From NCBI GenBank assembly GCA_031281085.1, contig JAITFW010000008.1:1-36943 (forward strand): a DNA stretch of 36,943 nt, in the 5' to 3' direction. Source of the stretch: Chlamydiales bacterium. GTDB taxonomy: Bacteria > Chlamydiota > Chlamydiia > Chlamydiales > Rhabdochlamydiaceae. The position numbers and the translations under genes were made by a program. Below, piece by piece: positions 1 through 9,284 of this stretch. Below the pieces are notes generated by a model, which saw nothing but the letters and a program-made list of their open reading frames with translations, was not told the DNA's origin and ran no database searches. Position 1 is the first letter of the stretch, and each line of letters starts with the position of its first letter.

Positions 1-1
1 T

Positions 2-76
2 GATTACTCCGAAATTGGCATGGAATTTATCAAACAATTAAAAGAGCTAACTCTAAAGGCATGGGAAAGTTCATGA
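2..76 (+). CDS. C-terminal end of a CDS truncated by the window edge (DYSEIGMEFIKQLKELTLKAWESS*)
   Basis: Open frame from base 2 to TGA at 74-76; too short to identify. Confidence 0.3.
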   Translation, partial: DYSEIGMEFIKQLKELTLKAWESS

Positions 77-126
77 ATCTAAAACATAAGGTCATACTGA
101 TCAGATATCTCAACTAGTATATTAAG

Positions 127-400
127 ATGCGCTTACCCGTTTTTGACTTACATAACGATTTGCTTTCCTTTCTGATCGAACGAGAAAATAGCTCTTTCTT
201 AGATTTTTAAAAAAATCAGAATCTCTTATTCACGCTGGCCGTCCTCTTCCATCTTTACATGCAAGTAAGTAAGGATGAAGATGTCTTTTGAAAGGGTCTT
301 CTGTTATGGGATACAATCGTTTATTCATCTAACTTGGTTTCCTTCTTCTTGTAATGGTTGTTAGATCTTACCAAAAAAATCATTTGTTAACAGTGCCATA
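127..400 (+). pseudogene. possible remnant of a membrane dipeptidase (peptidase M19)
   Basis: ATG at 127 gives MRLPVFDLHNDLLSFLIERENSSFLDF*, resembling an M19 N-terminus (DxHxD metal motif); then stops in all frames. A second frame gives SESLIHAGRPLPSLHA. Confidence 0.35.
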
Positions 401-526
401 GCTCTTAACCTTGAGAAGAATTTTTAAAAGTTTAAATAAAAAATCTTCGAAAAAGTTTTGTGCTTTTTTTATGATTTGAGTTATAATTTTTTTTGCAAAA
501 AGAATCCATGGATAAAGAGGTTAAAT

Positions 527-943
527 ATGGTATCACCAACAAATTATAATCTAAATACAGCCGCCTTTAATCAAAATTCTCCTTCACAGAAAGAGCGGCT
601 TTCTTCTACGGAGGCTGAAAAAGGTGATCAAGCATCTTCTTTTAAGGCTTTAGAGGATCTTCCACGTCCGCCTCAAGAACCAATAGATATGGCTGCTATA
701 GTTGGGAAGTACTTAGAAGAACCGAAATCGGTTTTTCTTAGAACTCCTGTATCATCGACTTCTTCAGAGATCTCAGCAGAAAACGATTCCCAACATCTCT
801 CTGCTGCGTTAAGTACAAATATCGAGCAAAACGATTTACAAATGCAGAATCCCTATGGTCATGAGACTTTAAATTCTCGTCCTGTAACTCCGCTATCTAC
901 TTCTTCAGAGGATTTATCTGATGAAGTAGTTTTCAAAAATTAA
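527..943 (+). CDS. hypothetical Ser/Thr/Glu/Asn-rich, probably disordered protein (138 aa)
   Basis: ORF track starts at 458, but the ATG at 527 (MVSPTNYNLN) is preceded by AAAGAGG and fits better; no recognised domain. Confidence 0.6.
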   Translation: MVSPTNYNLNTAAFNQNSPSQKERLSSTEAEKGDQASSFKALEDLPRPPQEPIDMAAIVGKYLEEPKSVFLRTPVSSTSSEISAENDSQHLSAALSTNIEQNDLQMQNPYGHETLNSRPVTPLSTSSEDLSDEVVFKN

Positions 944-964
944 TGGATTTAAGGTGATTTCTTC

Positions 965-991
965 TTGCCTTCAAGAAATATTTGAAGGCAA
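965..991. terminator. 10-bp perfect stem hairpin between convergent genes
   Basis: TTGCCTTCAA-GAAATAT-TTGAAGGCAA; overlaps the last codons of the minus-strand gene. Confidence 0.5.
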
Positions 992-1567
992 TTCATTTGT
1001 GATTGAAGATAAAATTTTAATCCAGTCTGACAAGCGACTCTTGCTTTGTGTTTTTTGGTAATCTATATGTAATTCTTGCAAAAGCTTCATAAAAGGGAAA
1101 GGGACCCACTTTTCACCCACATGTTCTTGAAGATAATAACCTAAAGAATGATCTTCGTTAGCAGGAAAATGATTGATTATTTGAATAAAGTCGCTAATTT
1201 TTTTTAAAAAATCAGAGTCTTTTAATAGGGAAAGAGAGATAGGGTTGCAATCTTCGATGATTTTATGCCATAATAGCGAAAGTTTTTGTATGAACTCTAA
1301 CTGATGACTAAGATCTTCTATAGAAAGTGAAATAAAGAGTTGTTTTAATCTTAAGAGATCTTGCTTCAAAGCTGTAGTAGATATATTGTTTTTAAAAGAA
1401 AAATGCATAGTAAATTTTTTGAAAAAGCAAACAAGTAGAGAAGCTGGATTAGGATATATTAAATCTGTGGGTAATTGAGTAGCCGAATGATTTGATTTTT
1501 TGTTTTGTTCAACGCGATTCACAATGATTTTTTTATAGGGTTCTGCATCGCTAGGTGGAATACTCAT
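971..1567 (-). CDS. hypothetical protein (198 aa)
   Basis: Long ORF with ATG start and AAAGG upstream on the minus strand; no recognised domain. Confidence 0.65.
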   Translation of the reverse strand: MSIPPSDAEPYKKIIVNRVEQNKKSNHSATQLPTDLIYPNPASLLVCFFKKFTMHFSFKNNISTTALKQDLLRLKQLFISLSIEDLSHQLEFIQKLSLLWHKIIEDCNPISLSLLKDSDFLKKISDFIQIINHFPANEDHSLGYYLQEHVGEKWVPFPFMKLLQELHIDYQKTQSKSRLSDWIKILSSITNELPSNIS

Positions 1568-1578
1568 GATAAACCTTT

Positions 1579-1609
1579 AAAGAAAAGCCTATAATTAGGC
1601 TTTTTCTTT
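1579..1609. terminator. terminator-like hairpin in the uhpC / hypothetical-gene divergent region
   Basis: AAAAGCCTA-TAAT-TAGGCTTTT stem, extended by AAAG/CTTT, with T-rich flanks; 12-42 nt upstream of the ATG of the minus gene. Confidence 0.45.
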
Positions 1610-1718
1610 TAATGAGGAATATAAAAAAATAAATCAAGAAAAGAAGTCTGGAAAAAATATGAGTTCATTTTCTTAAGACGTTTTTTGTGTTATAAACTTT
1701 AATAGGAGAAAGTTATAT

Positions 1719-3062
1719 ATGAGCGTACTTAACATTCTGAGACCAGCTCCTTATGCTCCTGAAATTCAAGATCCTAACGAAGTTAGAGAGCGTTATAAGT
1801 ATTGGCGTTTTCGTATTTTTTACGGGATGTATATAGGTTATATATTCTACTATTTTACTCGTAAAAGTCTTACATTTGCTATGCCTGCTATGATGCAGCA
1901 ATTAGGCTTGCAAATTAGCGATTTGGGTATTTTAACTAGTATTTTGTCTATTACCTATGGAATGAGTAAGTTCTTGAGCGGTGTTCTTGCTGATCGCTCC
2001 AATCCTAGATTTTTTATGGCTATCGGTTTGATTCTAACCGGTGTATTTAATGTGTTATTTGGTCTTTCTTCATGTGTGTGGTTATTTGCTCTGCTTTGGG
2101 GATGCAATGGTTGGTTTCAGGGTTGGGGTTGGCCTCCTTGTGCTCGCTTGCTCACGCACTGGTATTCTCAAAAAGAGAGAGGAACTTGGTGGGGTTTATG
2201 GAATACTTCACATAGTGTAGGAGGAGCTCTTATTCCTCTTATTGCGGCTTTTTGTGCACAAAAGTGGGGCTGGCGCTATGCGATGTATATGCCCGGCTTT
2301 ACTTGTATTGGAATCGGTTTATTTTTAATTAATCGCTTAAGAGATACTCCTCAATCTTTAGGGTTACCTGCCATTGAAAAATATAAAAATGATTATCCGT
2401 CTGCAAAACATCAAGAAGAGAGAGAGTTTTCTTCTAAGGAAATTTTACTTAAGTATGTGTTAAACAATAAATATATTTGGGTGCTTGCGATTTCTTATTT
2501 TTTTGTTTATGTAATTCGTCAGGCTATCAATGATTTTGGTATGCTCTTTTTAATGAAAGCAAAAGGCTATTCCATGCTTAGCGCAAGCGGTAGTGTGTTC
2601 TGGTTTGAATGTGGGGGGATTTTAGGTAGTTTAGTTGCTGGTTGGGCATCTGACAAAGTTTTTCAAGGACGTCGTGGTCCCATTAATGTACTATTTAGCC
2701 TAGCAGTGGTTCTAGCAATTGTAGGCTTGTATTGGGTTCCTCATGGGATGCTTTTTTTGGATTATGGATTGATGTTTACCATTGGATTTTTAATTTTTGG
2801 TCCGCAAATGTTAATTGGGATGTCTGCTGCTGAATTGTCTCATAAAAAAGCTGCGGGAACGGCAACAGGATTTGCTGGTTGGTGGGCCTATTTAGGAGCA
2901 GCTGCAGCAGGTTATCCCATTACCAAAGTGGTTGAAATTTGGGGTTGGCAAGGTTTTTTTGTTGTACTAGGCTCCTGTAGTGTGATTGCTGCTCTTTTAC
3001 TAGTTCCTTTGTGGGGCATGAAAAACACTCCTCATCCTGCTGTACAAGCTATGGAAAAATAG
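1719..3062 (+). CDS. uhpC: MFS hexose-phosphate transporter/sensor, UhpC/GlpT family
   Basis: 12-TM-like organophosphate:Pi antiporter sequence (YKYWRFRIFYGMYIGYIFYYFTRKSLTFAMP; GLWNTSHSVGGALIP); AGGAG upstream; followed by dnaE as in Chlamydia. Confidence 0.93.
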   Translation: MSVLNILRPAPYAPEIQDPNEVRERYKYWRFRIFYGMYIGYIFYYFTRKSLTFAMPAMMQQLGLQISDLGILTSILSITYGMSKFLSGVLADRSNPRFFMAIGLILTGVFNVLFGLSSCVWLFALLWGCNGWFQGWGWPPCARLLTHWYSQKERGTWWGLWNTSHSVGGALIPLIAAFCAQKWGWRYAMYMPGFTCIGIGLFLINRLRDTPQSLGLPAIEKYKNDYPSAKHQEEREFSSKEILLKYVLNNKYIWVLAISYFFVYVIRQAINDFGMLFLMKAKGYSMLSASGSVFWFECGGILGSLVAGWASDKVFQGRRGPINVLFSLAVVLAIVGLYWVPHGMLFLDYGLMFTIGFLIFGPQMLIGMSAAELSHKKAAGTATGFAGWWAYLGAAAAGYPITKVVEIWGWQGFFVVLGSCSVIAALLLVPLWGMKNTPHPAVQAMEK

Positions 3063-3083
3063 TTGTAAAAGGAGTTTTTAAGT

Positions 3084-3109
3084 TAAGCCAATTCTTTCAT
3101 ATTGGCTTA
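3084..3109 (+). terminator. hairpin between uhpC and dnaE
   Basis: Perfect 9-bp stem TAAGCCAAT-TCTTTCAT-ATTGGCTTA followed by CAAAATTTTTA. Confidence 0.55.
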
Positions 3110-3122
3110 CAAAATTTTTAAG

Positions 3123-6100
3123 ATGAACTGGAACTCTCTTCATACGCATTCCCAGTATTCTATTTTAAATGCAACTGCTTCCATAGAAAGTTTAGTAGCA
3201 AAAGCAGCTGAGCATCAAATGAAGGCTTTAGCTCTGACCGATCAGAGTAATATGTATGGTGCTGTTGAATTCTTTAAAGCATGCGTAAAAGCGAATATTA
3301 AGCCCATTATTGGCTGTGAACTTTATGTGGCTCCTGAATCTCGTTTTGAAAAAAAACGATATCCGGGGAAGCCTCATGGTTTTCCTATTATCTTATTGGC
3401 TAAGGATAGCCAGGGGTATCAAAATCTTTGTAAATTAAGTTCTCTAGCTCATTTGGAGGGATTTTACTACACTCCTAGAATAGATCGAGATCTATTGGCA
3501 GAATGTGCTAAGGGTTTGATTTGTCTTTCAGGGCCTTTCAATGGGATTTTAGGCCATTATATTATACAAAAAGAGGAAGAAAAAACCCGTCAGGAAATTG
3601 CCTGGTTTCAGCAAATATTTGGCTCTGACTATTATTTTGAATTGCAACGTCATCAGATGCAAGAGGAAGACATTCTCTCTGATGGATTTGAAAAAGAAGG
3701 CTGGCTTCATCAATTATATCTGGATAGTATAAACAAACAAAATATAGTCAACGAGAAATTAATAGCTCTTTCTTCTGAGCTGCGAATTCCTTTAGTTGCT
3801 ACCAATGATATTCATTATATTTATCGCGATGATTGGAATGCACATGAGATCTTAATGAATGTGCAATCAGGAGAACCTTGTGAAATCTGGGAAAAAGATT
3901 CATTTGGGAACCTTAAGCAGCGAGTTAAAAATCCAAAAAGGCAAGTCAACTACACACATGAGTTGTATTTTAAAAGTTCCGATCTTATGTGTTCTCTTTT
4001 CTCTGATATTCCTTCTGCTATAAAAGAGACACACAAGATCTCTGACAAATGCAATTTCTCCTTTGATTTCAAACTCAAATATTACCCTGTTTTTATCCCC
4101 CCTCAATTAGAAGGTTTTTCTTATACAGAAGAGATGAGACAAGAGAGTGTAGCGATGTTCTTACGTCAATTGTGTGAGGAAGGAATTGTAAAAAGATATA
4201 CGGATTCAAGATTAGCCAGGGTTTCTGAGAAATATCCAGGGCGTGATCCTATAGAGGTGGTTAAAGAACGTTTAGAATATGAATTAAATATTATTCTATC
4301 TAAAGATATGGCTGATTATCTTTTAATTGTTTGGGACTTTATTTTTTGGGCAAAGAAAAAATGTATTCCAGTAGGACCAGGGAGAGGTTCTGGAGCTGGA
4401 TCGATTATTTTGTATTTGATCGAAGTCACTGATATCGAACCTTTAAGATTTGATTTATTCTTTGAAAGATTTATTAACCCAGAGCGAGTTTCTTATCCTG
4501 ATATTGACGTGGATATTTGCATGGATAGGCGATCTGAGGTTATTGACTATACAGTTGGTAAATATGGGAAGGATAAGGTAGCCCAAATTATTACTTTTGG
4601 CACAATGAAAGCTAAAATGGCTATTAAAGATGTAGGAAGGGTTTTAAGTGTTTCTCTGACTAGAGTTAATGAGATAGCTAAGCTCATTCCTGAAGATCTA
4701 AATATGACTTTAAGTAAGGCGTTAGAAATAGATTTTGAGTTACGTAGGATTTATCAAGAAGACCAGGAAATCAAACAGCTCATCGATATTGCTAAAACCC
4801 TCGAAGGGTCTGTGCGTAATACAGGAGTGCATGCTGCTGGAATCATTATTAGTGCAGATCCTCTTATGCAAAGAATTCCCTTATGTAGCGCTAAAGATTC
4901 TCATATGGCAATTACGCAATTTTCTATGAAGCCAGTTGAGCAAGTAGGTATGCTTAAAATCGATTTTCTTGGATTAAAGACATTGACTTCTATTCAACAT
5001 GCTATCGATGCAATTAAACGAAAAGGACAAAAAGAAATTGATTGGATTAACTTAAATTTAGAAGATCAAAAAACTTTTGCATTGCTGAATCAGGGCAAGA
5101 CAACAGGAATATTTCAATTGGAATCGGCGGGTATGCAAGATTTAGCACGTCAATTACATATCGATAAATTTGAAGAGATTATAGCAGTTGGTGCGTTGTA
5201 TCGTCCAGGACCTATGGAGATGATTCCTTCTTTTATCAATCGCAAGCATGGTAAAGAGAGCATTGAAATAGATCATCCTTGGATGGAAGATATTCTTTCT
5301 GAAACCTATGGGATCATGGTTTATCAAGAGCAGGTTATGCAAATTGCAAGCCGTCTTGCTGGCTATTCTCTAGGTGAAGGAGATGTTTTAAGGCGTGCAA
5401 TGGGAAAAAAAGATAAAGAAGAAATGTTTAACCAACGGGAAAAATTCCGTTTAGGAGCAATGAAAAACAATCTAAGCGAAGAGACTGCTATGCGGATTTT
5501 TGATAAAATTGAAAAATTTGCCTCTTACGGTTTTAATAAATCTCATGCAGCTGCCTACGGTTATTTAAGTTATGTAACAGCCTATCTCAAAGCAAATTAT
5601 CCTGGCGAATGGATGGCAGCTCTTATGACATCTGATTGCGATGATCTTTCTAAAGTGACTAAGCATGTACGAGAATCGCAAAAGATGGATATTGCTATTT
5701 TGCCACCCGATATTAATGAATCGGGTAAGCAATTTTTAGCTAAAGAAAAAGGGATTCGTTTTGCTATGGGAGCCATTAAGGGTGTAGGAGAAGGAGTTGT
5801 CGATGTTATTTTAAAAGAGAGATTAAAAGGAGATTATAAGTCTTTATTTGATTTTATTCAGCGTATTGATACGAGTAAAGTAGGTAAAAAAGTCATGGAG
5901 AGTTTAGTTGAAGCTGGTTGCTTTGACTTTACGAAATTTAGTAGAGCTGCTTTGCTAGCAAGTATTGATCCTATGTTTAACACTGCTTCTAAAGAGCAAA
6001 AAGAAGCGGCAAAGGGTATTATGAGTCTTTTTGATCTTCTAGACGATTCTTCTCTTGAGTACATACAAGTGCCTGAGGAAGTCCAAGAATTGCCAAGACA

Positions 6101-6830
6101 GATTGTTCTACGAAGAGAATACGAACTTTTAGGCGTTTATTTACACGAACATCCTTTAGATGAATATCGTACTTTATTAAAAAAGCTTTCCTGTGTTTCT
6201 TTAGCTAAATTAGTAGATTTTAAAGATGGTCCTTGTCGAATTGTCTGTATTATAGAAGGGGTTGTGATTAAGGTTTCTGCAAAAAATCAACGTAAATTTG
6301 CCATTCTTAAGATTAGCGATAACGAAGAGCGTTTTGAATTGCCCGTTTGGTCAGATCTTTATGAGCAAAAAGCTTCTCTTATGGTAGAAAATCAGTTATT
6401 ATATGTACTTGTTCATAAAGAAACTAAGGAAGGGCAAATTCGTTTACAGTGTCTCTGGTTAGATGATTTAACACGTGTAGATGAAGCAATGATTCAAGCC
6501 TGTGATTTAGCTTATGGACAGGCAAAGCAATTTAAACCTTTAAAATTTCGCGAGAGAAGTAAGGATTTTGCTATAGGGAAGAAACAAAAAATGATGAAGA
6601 AATTGAAAATTTTTATCGATTCTAATCGAGCTCGTTTAAGCCATATCTTGTTGCTTAAAGCTGCTTTTCGTTCTCATTCCGGTAGTAGTCCCGTCGAAAT
6701 TTTATTTACAAAAGAAAGTAAGCATCTGGGAGTATTATTGATAGAGCAAAATTGGGGTGTAGAACAGTGTTTAGCCTTAGAAAATAAAATACGCTCTATC
6801 AGTAGTATTGATCAAATACAATGGGAATAA
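3123..6830 (+). CDS. dnaE: DNA polymerase III subunit alpha
   Basis: PHP motif (SLHTHSQYSILNA), PolC-type catalytic region (GPGRGSGAGS, YPDIDVDICMDRR), full length. The track's 3102 start is a TTG inside a hairpin; ATG 3123 is preferred. Confidence 0.97.
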   Translation: MNWNSLHTHSQYSILNATASIESLVAKAAEHQMKALALTDQSNMYGAVEFFKACVKANIKPIIGCELYVAPESRFEKKRYPGKPHGFPIILLAKDSQGYQNLCKLSSLAHLEGFYYTPRIDRDLLAECAKGLICLSGPFNGILGHYIIQKEEEKTRQEIAWFQQIFGSDYYFELQRHQMQEEDILSDGFEKEGWLHQLYLDSINKQNIVNEKLIALSSELRIPLVATNDIHYIYRDDWNAHEILMNVQSGEPCEIWEKDSFGNLKQRVKNPKRQVNYTHELYFKSSDLMCSLFSDIPSAIKETHKISDKCNFSFDFKLKYYPVFIPPQLEGFSYTEEMRQESVAMFLRQLCEEGIVKRYTDSRLARVSEKYPGRDPIEVVKERLEYELNIILSKDMADYLLIVWDFIFWAKKKCIPVGPGRGSGAGSIILYLIEVTDIEPLRFDLFFERFINPERVSYPDIDVDICMDRRSEVIDYTVGKYGKDKVAQIITFGTMKAKMAIKDVGRVLSVSLTRVNEIAKLIPEDLNMTLSKALEIDFELRRIYQEDQEIKQLIDIAKTLEGSVRNTGVHAAGIIISADPLMQRIPLCSAKDSHMAITQFSMKPVEQVGMLKIDFLGLKTLTSIQHAIDAIKRKGQKEIDWINLNLEDQKTFALLNQGKTTGIFQLESAGMQDLARQLHIDKFEEIIAVGALYRPGPMEMIPSFINRKHGKESIEIDHPWMEDILSETYGIMVYQEQVMQIASRLAGYSLGEGDVLRRAMGKKDKEEMFNQREKFRLGAMKNNLSEETAMRIFDKIEKFASYGFNKSHAAAYGYLSYVTAYLKANYPGEWMAALMTSDCDDLSKVTKHVRESQKMDIAILPPDINESGKQFLAKEKGIRFAMGAIKGVGEGVVDVILKERLKGDYKSLFDFIQRIDTSKVGKKVMESLVEAGCFDFTKFSRAALLASIDPMFNTASKEQKEAAKGIMSLFDLLDDSSLEYIQVPEEVQELPRQIVLRREYELLGVYLHEHPLDEYRTLLKKLSCVSLAKLVDFKDGPCRIVCIIEGVVIKVSAKNQRKFAILKISDNEERFELPVWSDLYEQKASLMVENQLLYVLVHKETKEGQIRLQCLWLDDLTRVDEAMIQACDLAYGQAKQFKPLKFRERSKDFAIGKKQKMMKKLKIFIDSNRARLSHILLLKAAFRSHSGSSPVEILFTKESKHLGVLLIEQNWGVEQCLALENKIRSISSIDQIQWE

Positions 6831-6900
6831 AGCCATTGCTTTGTAAGCTTATCATAGATTAAGATTTAGATCTAAAAATTTCAAAATTTATGGAATATTC

Positions 6901-7839
6901 ATGAAAAAAATGCATTACTTGTTTTTTCCTGTTTTTTTGTTTTCTTCATTACATGCTCTAGAGAACCCTCGTTTTAAGCAACATCAAAGAGAAGCTCCTT
7001 TTGTTCAGGAGTGTTACAGTTTGGTTTTAGAAAGTTATCAAAATAAAAATTGGAATAAAACTGTAGAACAAGCTTTCCTACTCCTTGAGGAATGTCCTAC
7101 AACAGTTTTTGCACAAGATGTGCTTTTTTATTTAGCTGTTAGCTATTTTGAATTAGAAGAATATGAAAAAGCCAATCATTATTTTTCTAGTTATTTAAAG
7201 AGACAAATGACTCCTAAATTCTTTGAAGAAGCTTTTATATATAAATTTAAAATTGCAGAAAAATATCGCACAGGCACAAAAAAAGCTGTGCTCGGGTTAA
7301 AGTGGGTGCCGGCAAGACAAGAAGCTTTAGATATTTATGAAGAACTCATCTCTACTCTTCCTAATCATGAACTTACAGCCCAATCTTTGTTTGCAAAAGC
7401 AGAGCTGCTTGCTAAGGGAAAAGATTATAAGGAGAGTATTAAAACTTATCAAAATTTAATTCAGCAATTTCCTAAACATTTTTTAGCTGTTAGAAGTTAT
7501 GTAGAAATTGGGCGAGTCTATCTTATTCAATCTCAAAAAGAATATGCAAATCAAGACTTTTTAGAACTAGCTACGATTAACCTACATAGAATCTCTGCTC
7601 ACTTTCCAAGTGATGAGGCTGTTCATGAGGTAGAGGATATGCTTTTAGATATGCAAGAGGTATATGCTAAAGATCTTTATGAGATTGCTCTTTTCTATCA
7701 TCGTAAAAATAAGCCCAATGCTGCTTATTTGTATTATAAGTGTATTTTAGCAACTTATCCAGCAACTCTTATAGCAAAAAAAGCAGAAAAAAAGATGGCT
7801 GATCTACACCTAAGTTTGCAAGAAGCGGATCATGCATAA
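6901..7839 (+). CDS. secreted/periplasmic tetratricopeptide (BamD/YbgF-like) protein
   Basis: N-terminal signal peptide (MKKMHYLFFPVFLFSSLHA) and TPR-type helical repeats. Confidence 0.75.
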   Translation: MKKMHYLFFPVFLFSSLHALENPRFKQHQREAPFVQECYSLVLESYQNKNWNKTVEQAFLLLEECPTTVFAQDVLFYLAVSYFELEEYEKANHYFSSYLKRQMTPKFFEEAFIYKFKIAEKYRTGTKKAVLGLKWVPARQEALDIYEELISTLPNHELTAQSLFAKAELLAKGKDYKESIKTYQNLIQQFPKHFLAVRSYVEIGRVYLIQSQKEYANQDFLELATINLHRISAHFPSDEAVHEVEDMLLDMQEVYAKDLYEIALFYHRKNKPNAAYLYYKCILATYPATLIAKKAEKKMADLHLSLQEADHA

Positions 7840-8425
7840 ACTCTATTTTCTTTTAGCTTTGTGTTTAGGATGTAGATATCAATTTGAAACAGGTTCTCAT
7901 GATCAGATCTTAGTCTGTGTCCCTTATATTAAAGGAGATATACAAGGTCAGTTAAATCAGGCTCTTGTGCGTGAAATTAGTACTTGTAATGGGTTTAATT
8001 ATTGTTACGATTCTTCCTATTTATTACATATCACTATCCTTTCTGATAAAGATGAGCCCATTGGATATCGATACGATCGAAATCCTAAAAGTCAAGCTTT
8101 AAGAAAAAATATTGTTAGTGTAGAGAAACGTAGATTAATTACGGCAGAAGTGGAGCTTATTGATAAGGAATCAAATTGCGTAATAATAGGTCCTTTTCGG
8201 GTAAAAGCAAATGCTGATTTTGATTGCATTAATTCCGATTCTCTTAGAGATGTAGCAGTGATTCTCCCCTTTCAAAATCCACAACGGATGATGGATTTTT
8301 CTCTGGGACAACTCGACTCTGTAGAAGGGGCTCATCATGATAGCGCTCCAGTGGTATATCAAGCATTAGCCAGAAAAATTGTAGAAGGATTACTTGCTCA
8401 AAAATGGCAAATTAACGAACCGTAA
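7832..8425 (+). CDS. putative outer-membrane lipoprotein, LptE-like
   Basis: Lipobox-like LCLGC near the N-terminus; LptE-like layout; overlaps the upstream TPR gene by 8 nt. Confidence 0.5.
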   Translation: MHKLYFLLALCLGCRYQFETGSHDQILVCVPYIKGDIQGQLNQALVREISTCNGFNYCYDSSYLLHITILSDKDEPIGYRYDRNPKSQALRKNIVSVEKRRLITAEVELIDKESNCVIIGPFRVKANADFDCINSDSLRDVAVILPFQNPQRMMDFSLGQLDSVEGAHHDSAPVVYQALARKIVEGLLAQKWQINEP

Positions 8426-9284
8426 TGTTTTGTAGAGAATGCAAAGTTTCTTGCATAGCTTTAGGGAGAATAAAGCATGCTTGATGTATACTCGGGTGGT
8501 AATAAGAAGTCTGTATAGGGGTTTGAACAAAACGTTGATGAAGTACGTCTAGGGTAAGATTGCGGTATTCTGTATCAGAGGCAAACCCTAGTGTCATATA
8601 GCTTCCAATATACGTTGGAACATTAGCCAAGTAGAAAGAGACATTGCGAAAGAGAAGTTGTAAATGAGAGAAGGTTGTTTGGTATTCTTGAGATTGCATA
8701 AAGAAGTCTCCATTTTGTACTACAAGAATCCCTTTTTCTTTTAGAAGTTTTTTACAATATCTGTAAAAAGTTTCTGTGAATAAGACTTGAGATGGTCCTA
8801 TAGGATCATTAGAATCTGTAATAATTACATCATAGTTTTTTTGGCTATTTTTAACAAAGTTTACTCCATCATCGACAATGAGTTGTAATTTAGGGTGTTC
8901 AAATACTCCTTGTGGGATTTCGGGAACATATTTTTTTGTTAGATCAATAACAAAGGAATCAATTTCAACAAGTGTTACGGAACGAATATTTGGATGTTTA
9001 AGTACTTCTCGCGCAACTCCTCCATCTCCGCCCCCAATAATGAGAACGTCTTTTACATTTCCATGAGCAAATAAAGGTATATGTGTAATCATTTCATGGT
9101 AAATACATTCATCTTTAGTCGTAAATTGCACCACGCTATCAAGAGCCATCACTTTTCCAAATTCCTTATTTTCAAAGATTAAGATATCTTGATAAGAGGA
9201 TTTCCCTTTCCATAAAATGGCTTCCATTTTAAAACTTTGACAATAAGTTGGATATAAAGTTTCATGAAACCATTGTTTACTCAT
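8412..9284 (-). CDS. speE: spermidine synthase (polyamine aminopropyltransferase)
   Basis: MSKQWFHETLYPTYCQSFKMEAILWKGKSSYQDILIFEN; VLIIGGGDGGVAREVLKHP; ITDSNDPIGPSQVLFTETFY motifs. Confidence 0.96.
   Translation of the reverse strand: MSKQWFHETLYPTYCQSFKMEAILWKGKSSYQDILIFENKEFGKVMALDSVVQFTTKDECIYHEMITHIPLFAHGNVKDVLIIGGGDGGVAREVLKHPNIRSVTLVEIDSFVIDLTKKYVPEIPQGVFEHPKLQLIVDDGVNFVKNSQKNYDVIITDSNDPIGPSQVLFTETFYRYCKKLLKEKGILVVQNGDFFMQSQEYQTTFSHLQLLFRNVSFYLANVPTYIGSYMTLGFASDTEYRNLTLDVLHQRFVQTPIQTSYYHPSIHQACFILPKAMQETLHSLQNITVR

Noticed and set aside
1713-1901. Minus-strand ORF antisense to uhpC
   Set aside because: Fully inside a conserved CDS, no RBS or domain; chance antisense ORF
3900-6064. 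Short antisense/alternate-frame ORFs inside dnaE (3900-4106, 4735-4929, 5154-5342, 5858-6064)
   Set aside because: Overlap a clearly conserved gene, no homology or RBS
6865-6876. Palindrome TTTAGATCTAAA between dnaE and the TPR gene
   Set aside because: 12-bp AT-rich palindrome without loop or T-tract; may be chance in this base composition
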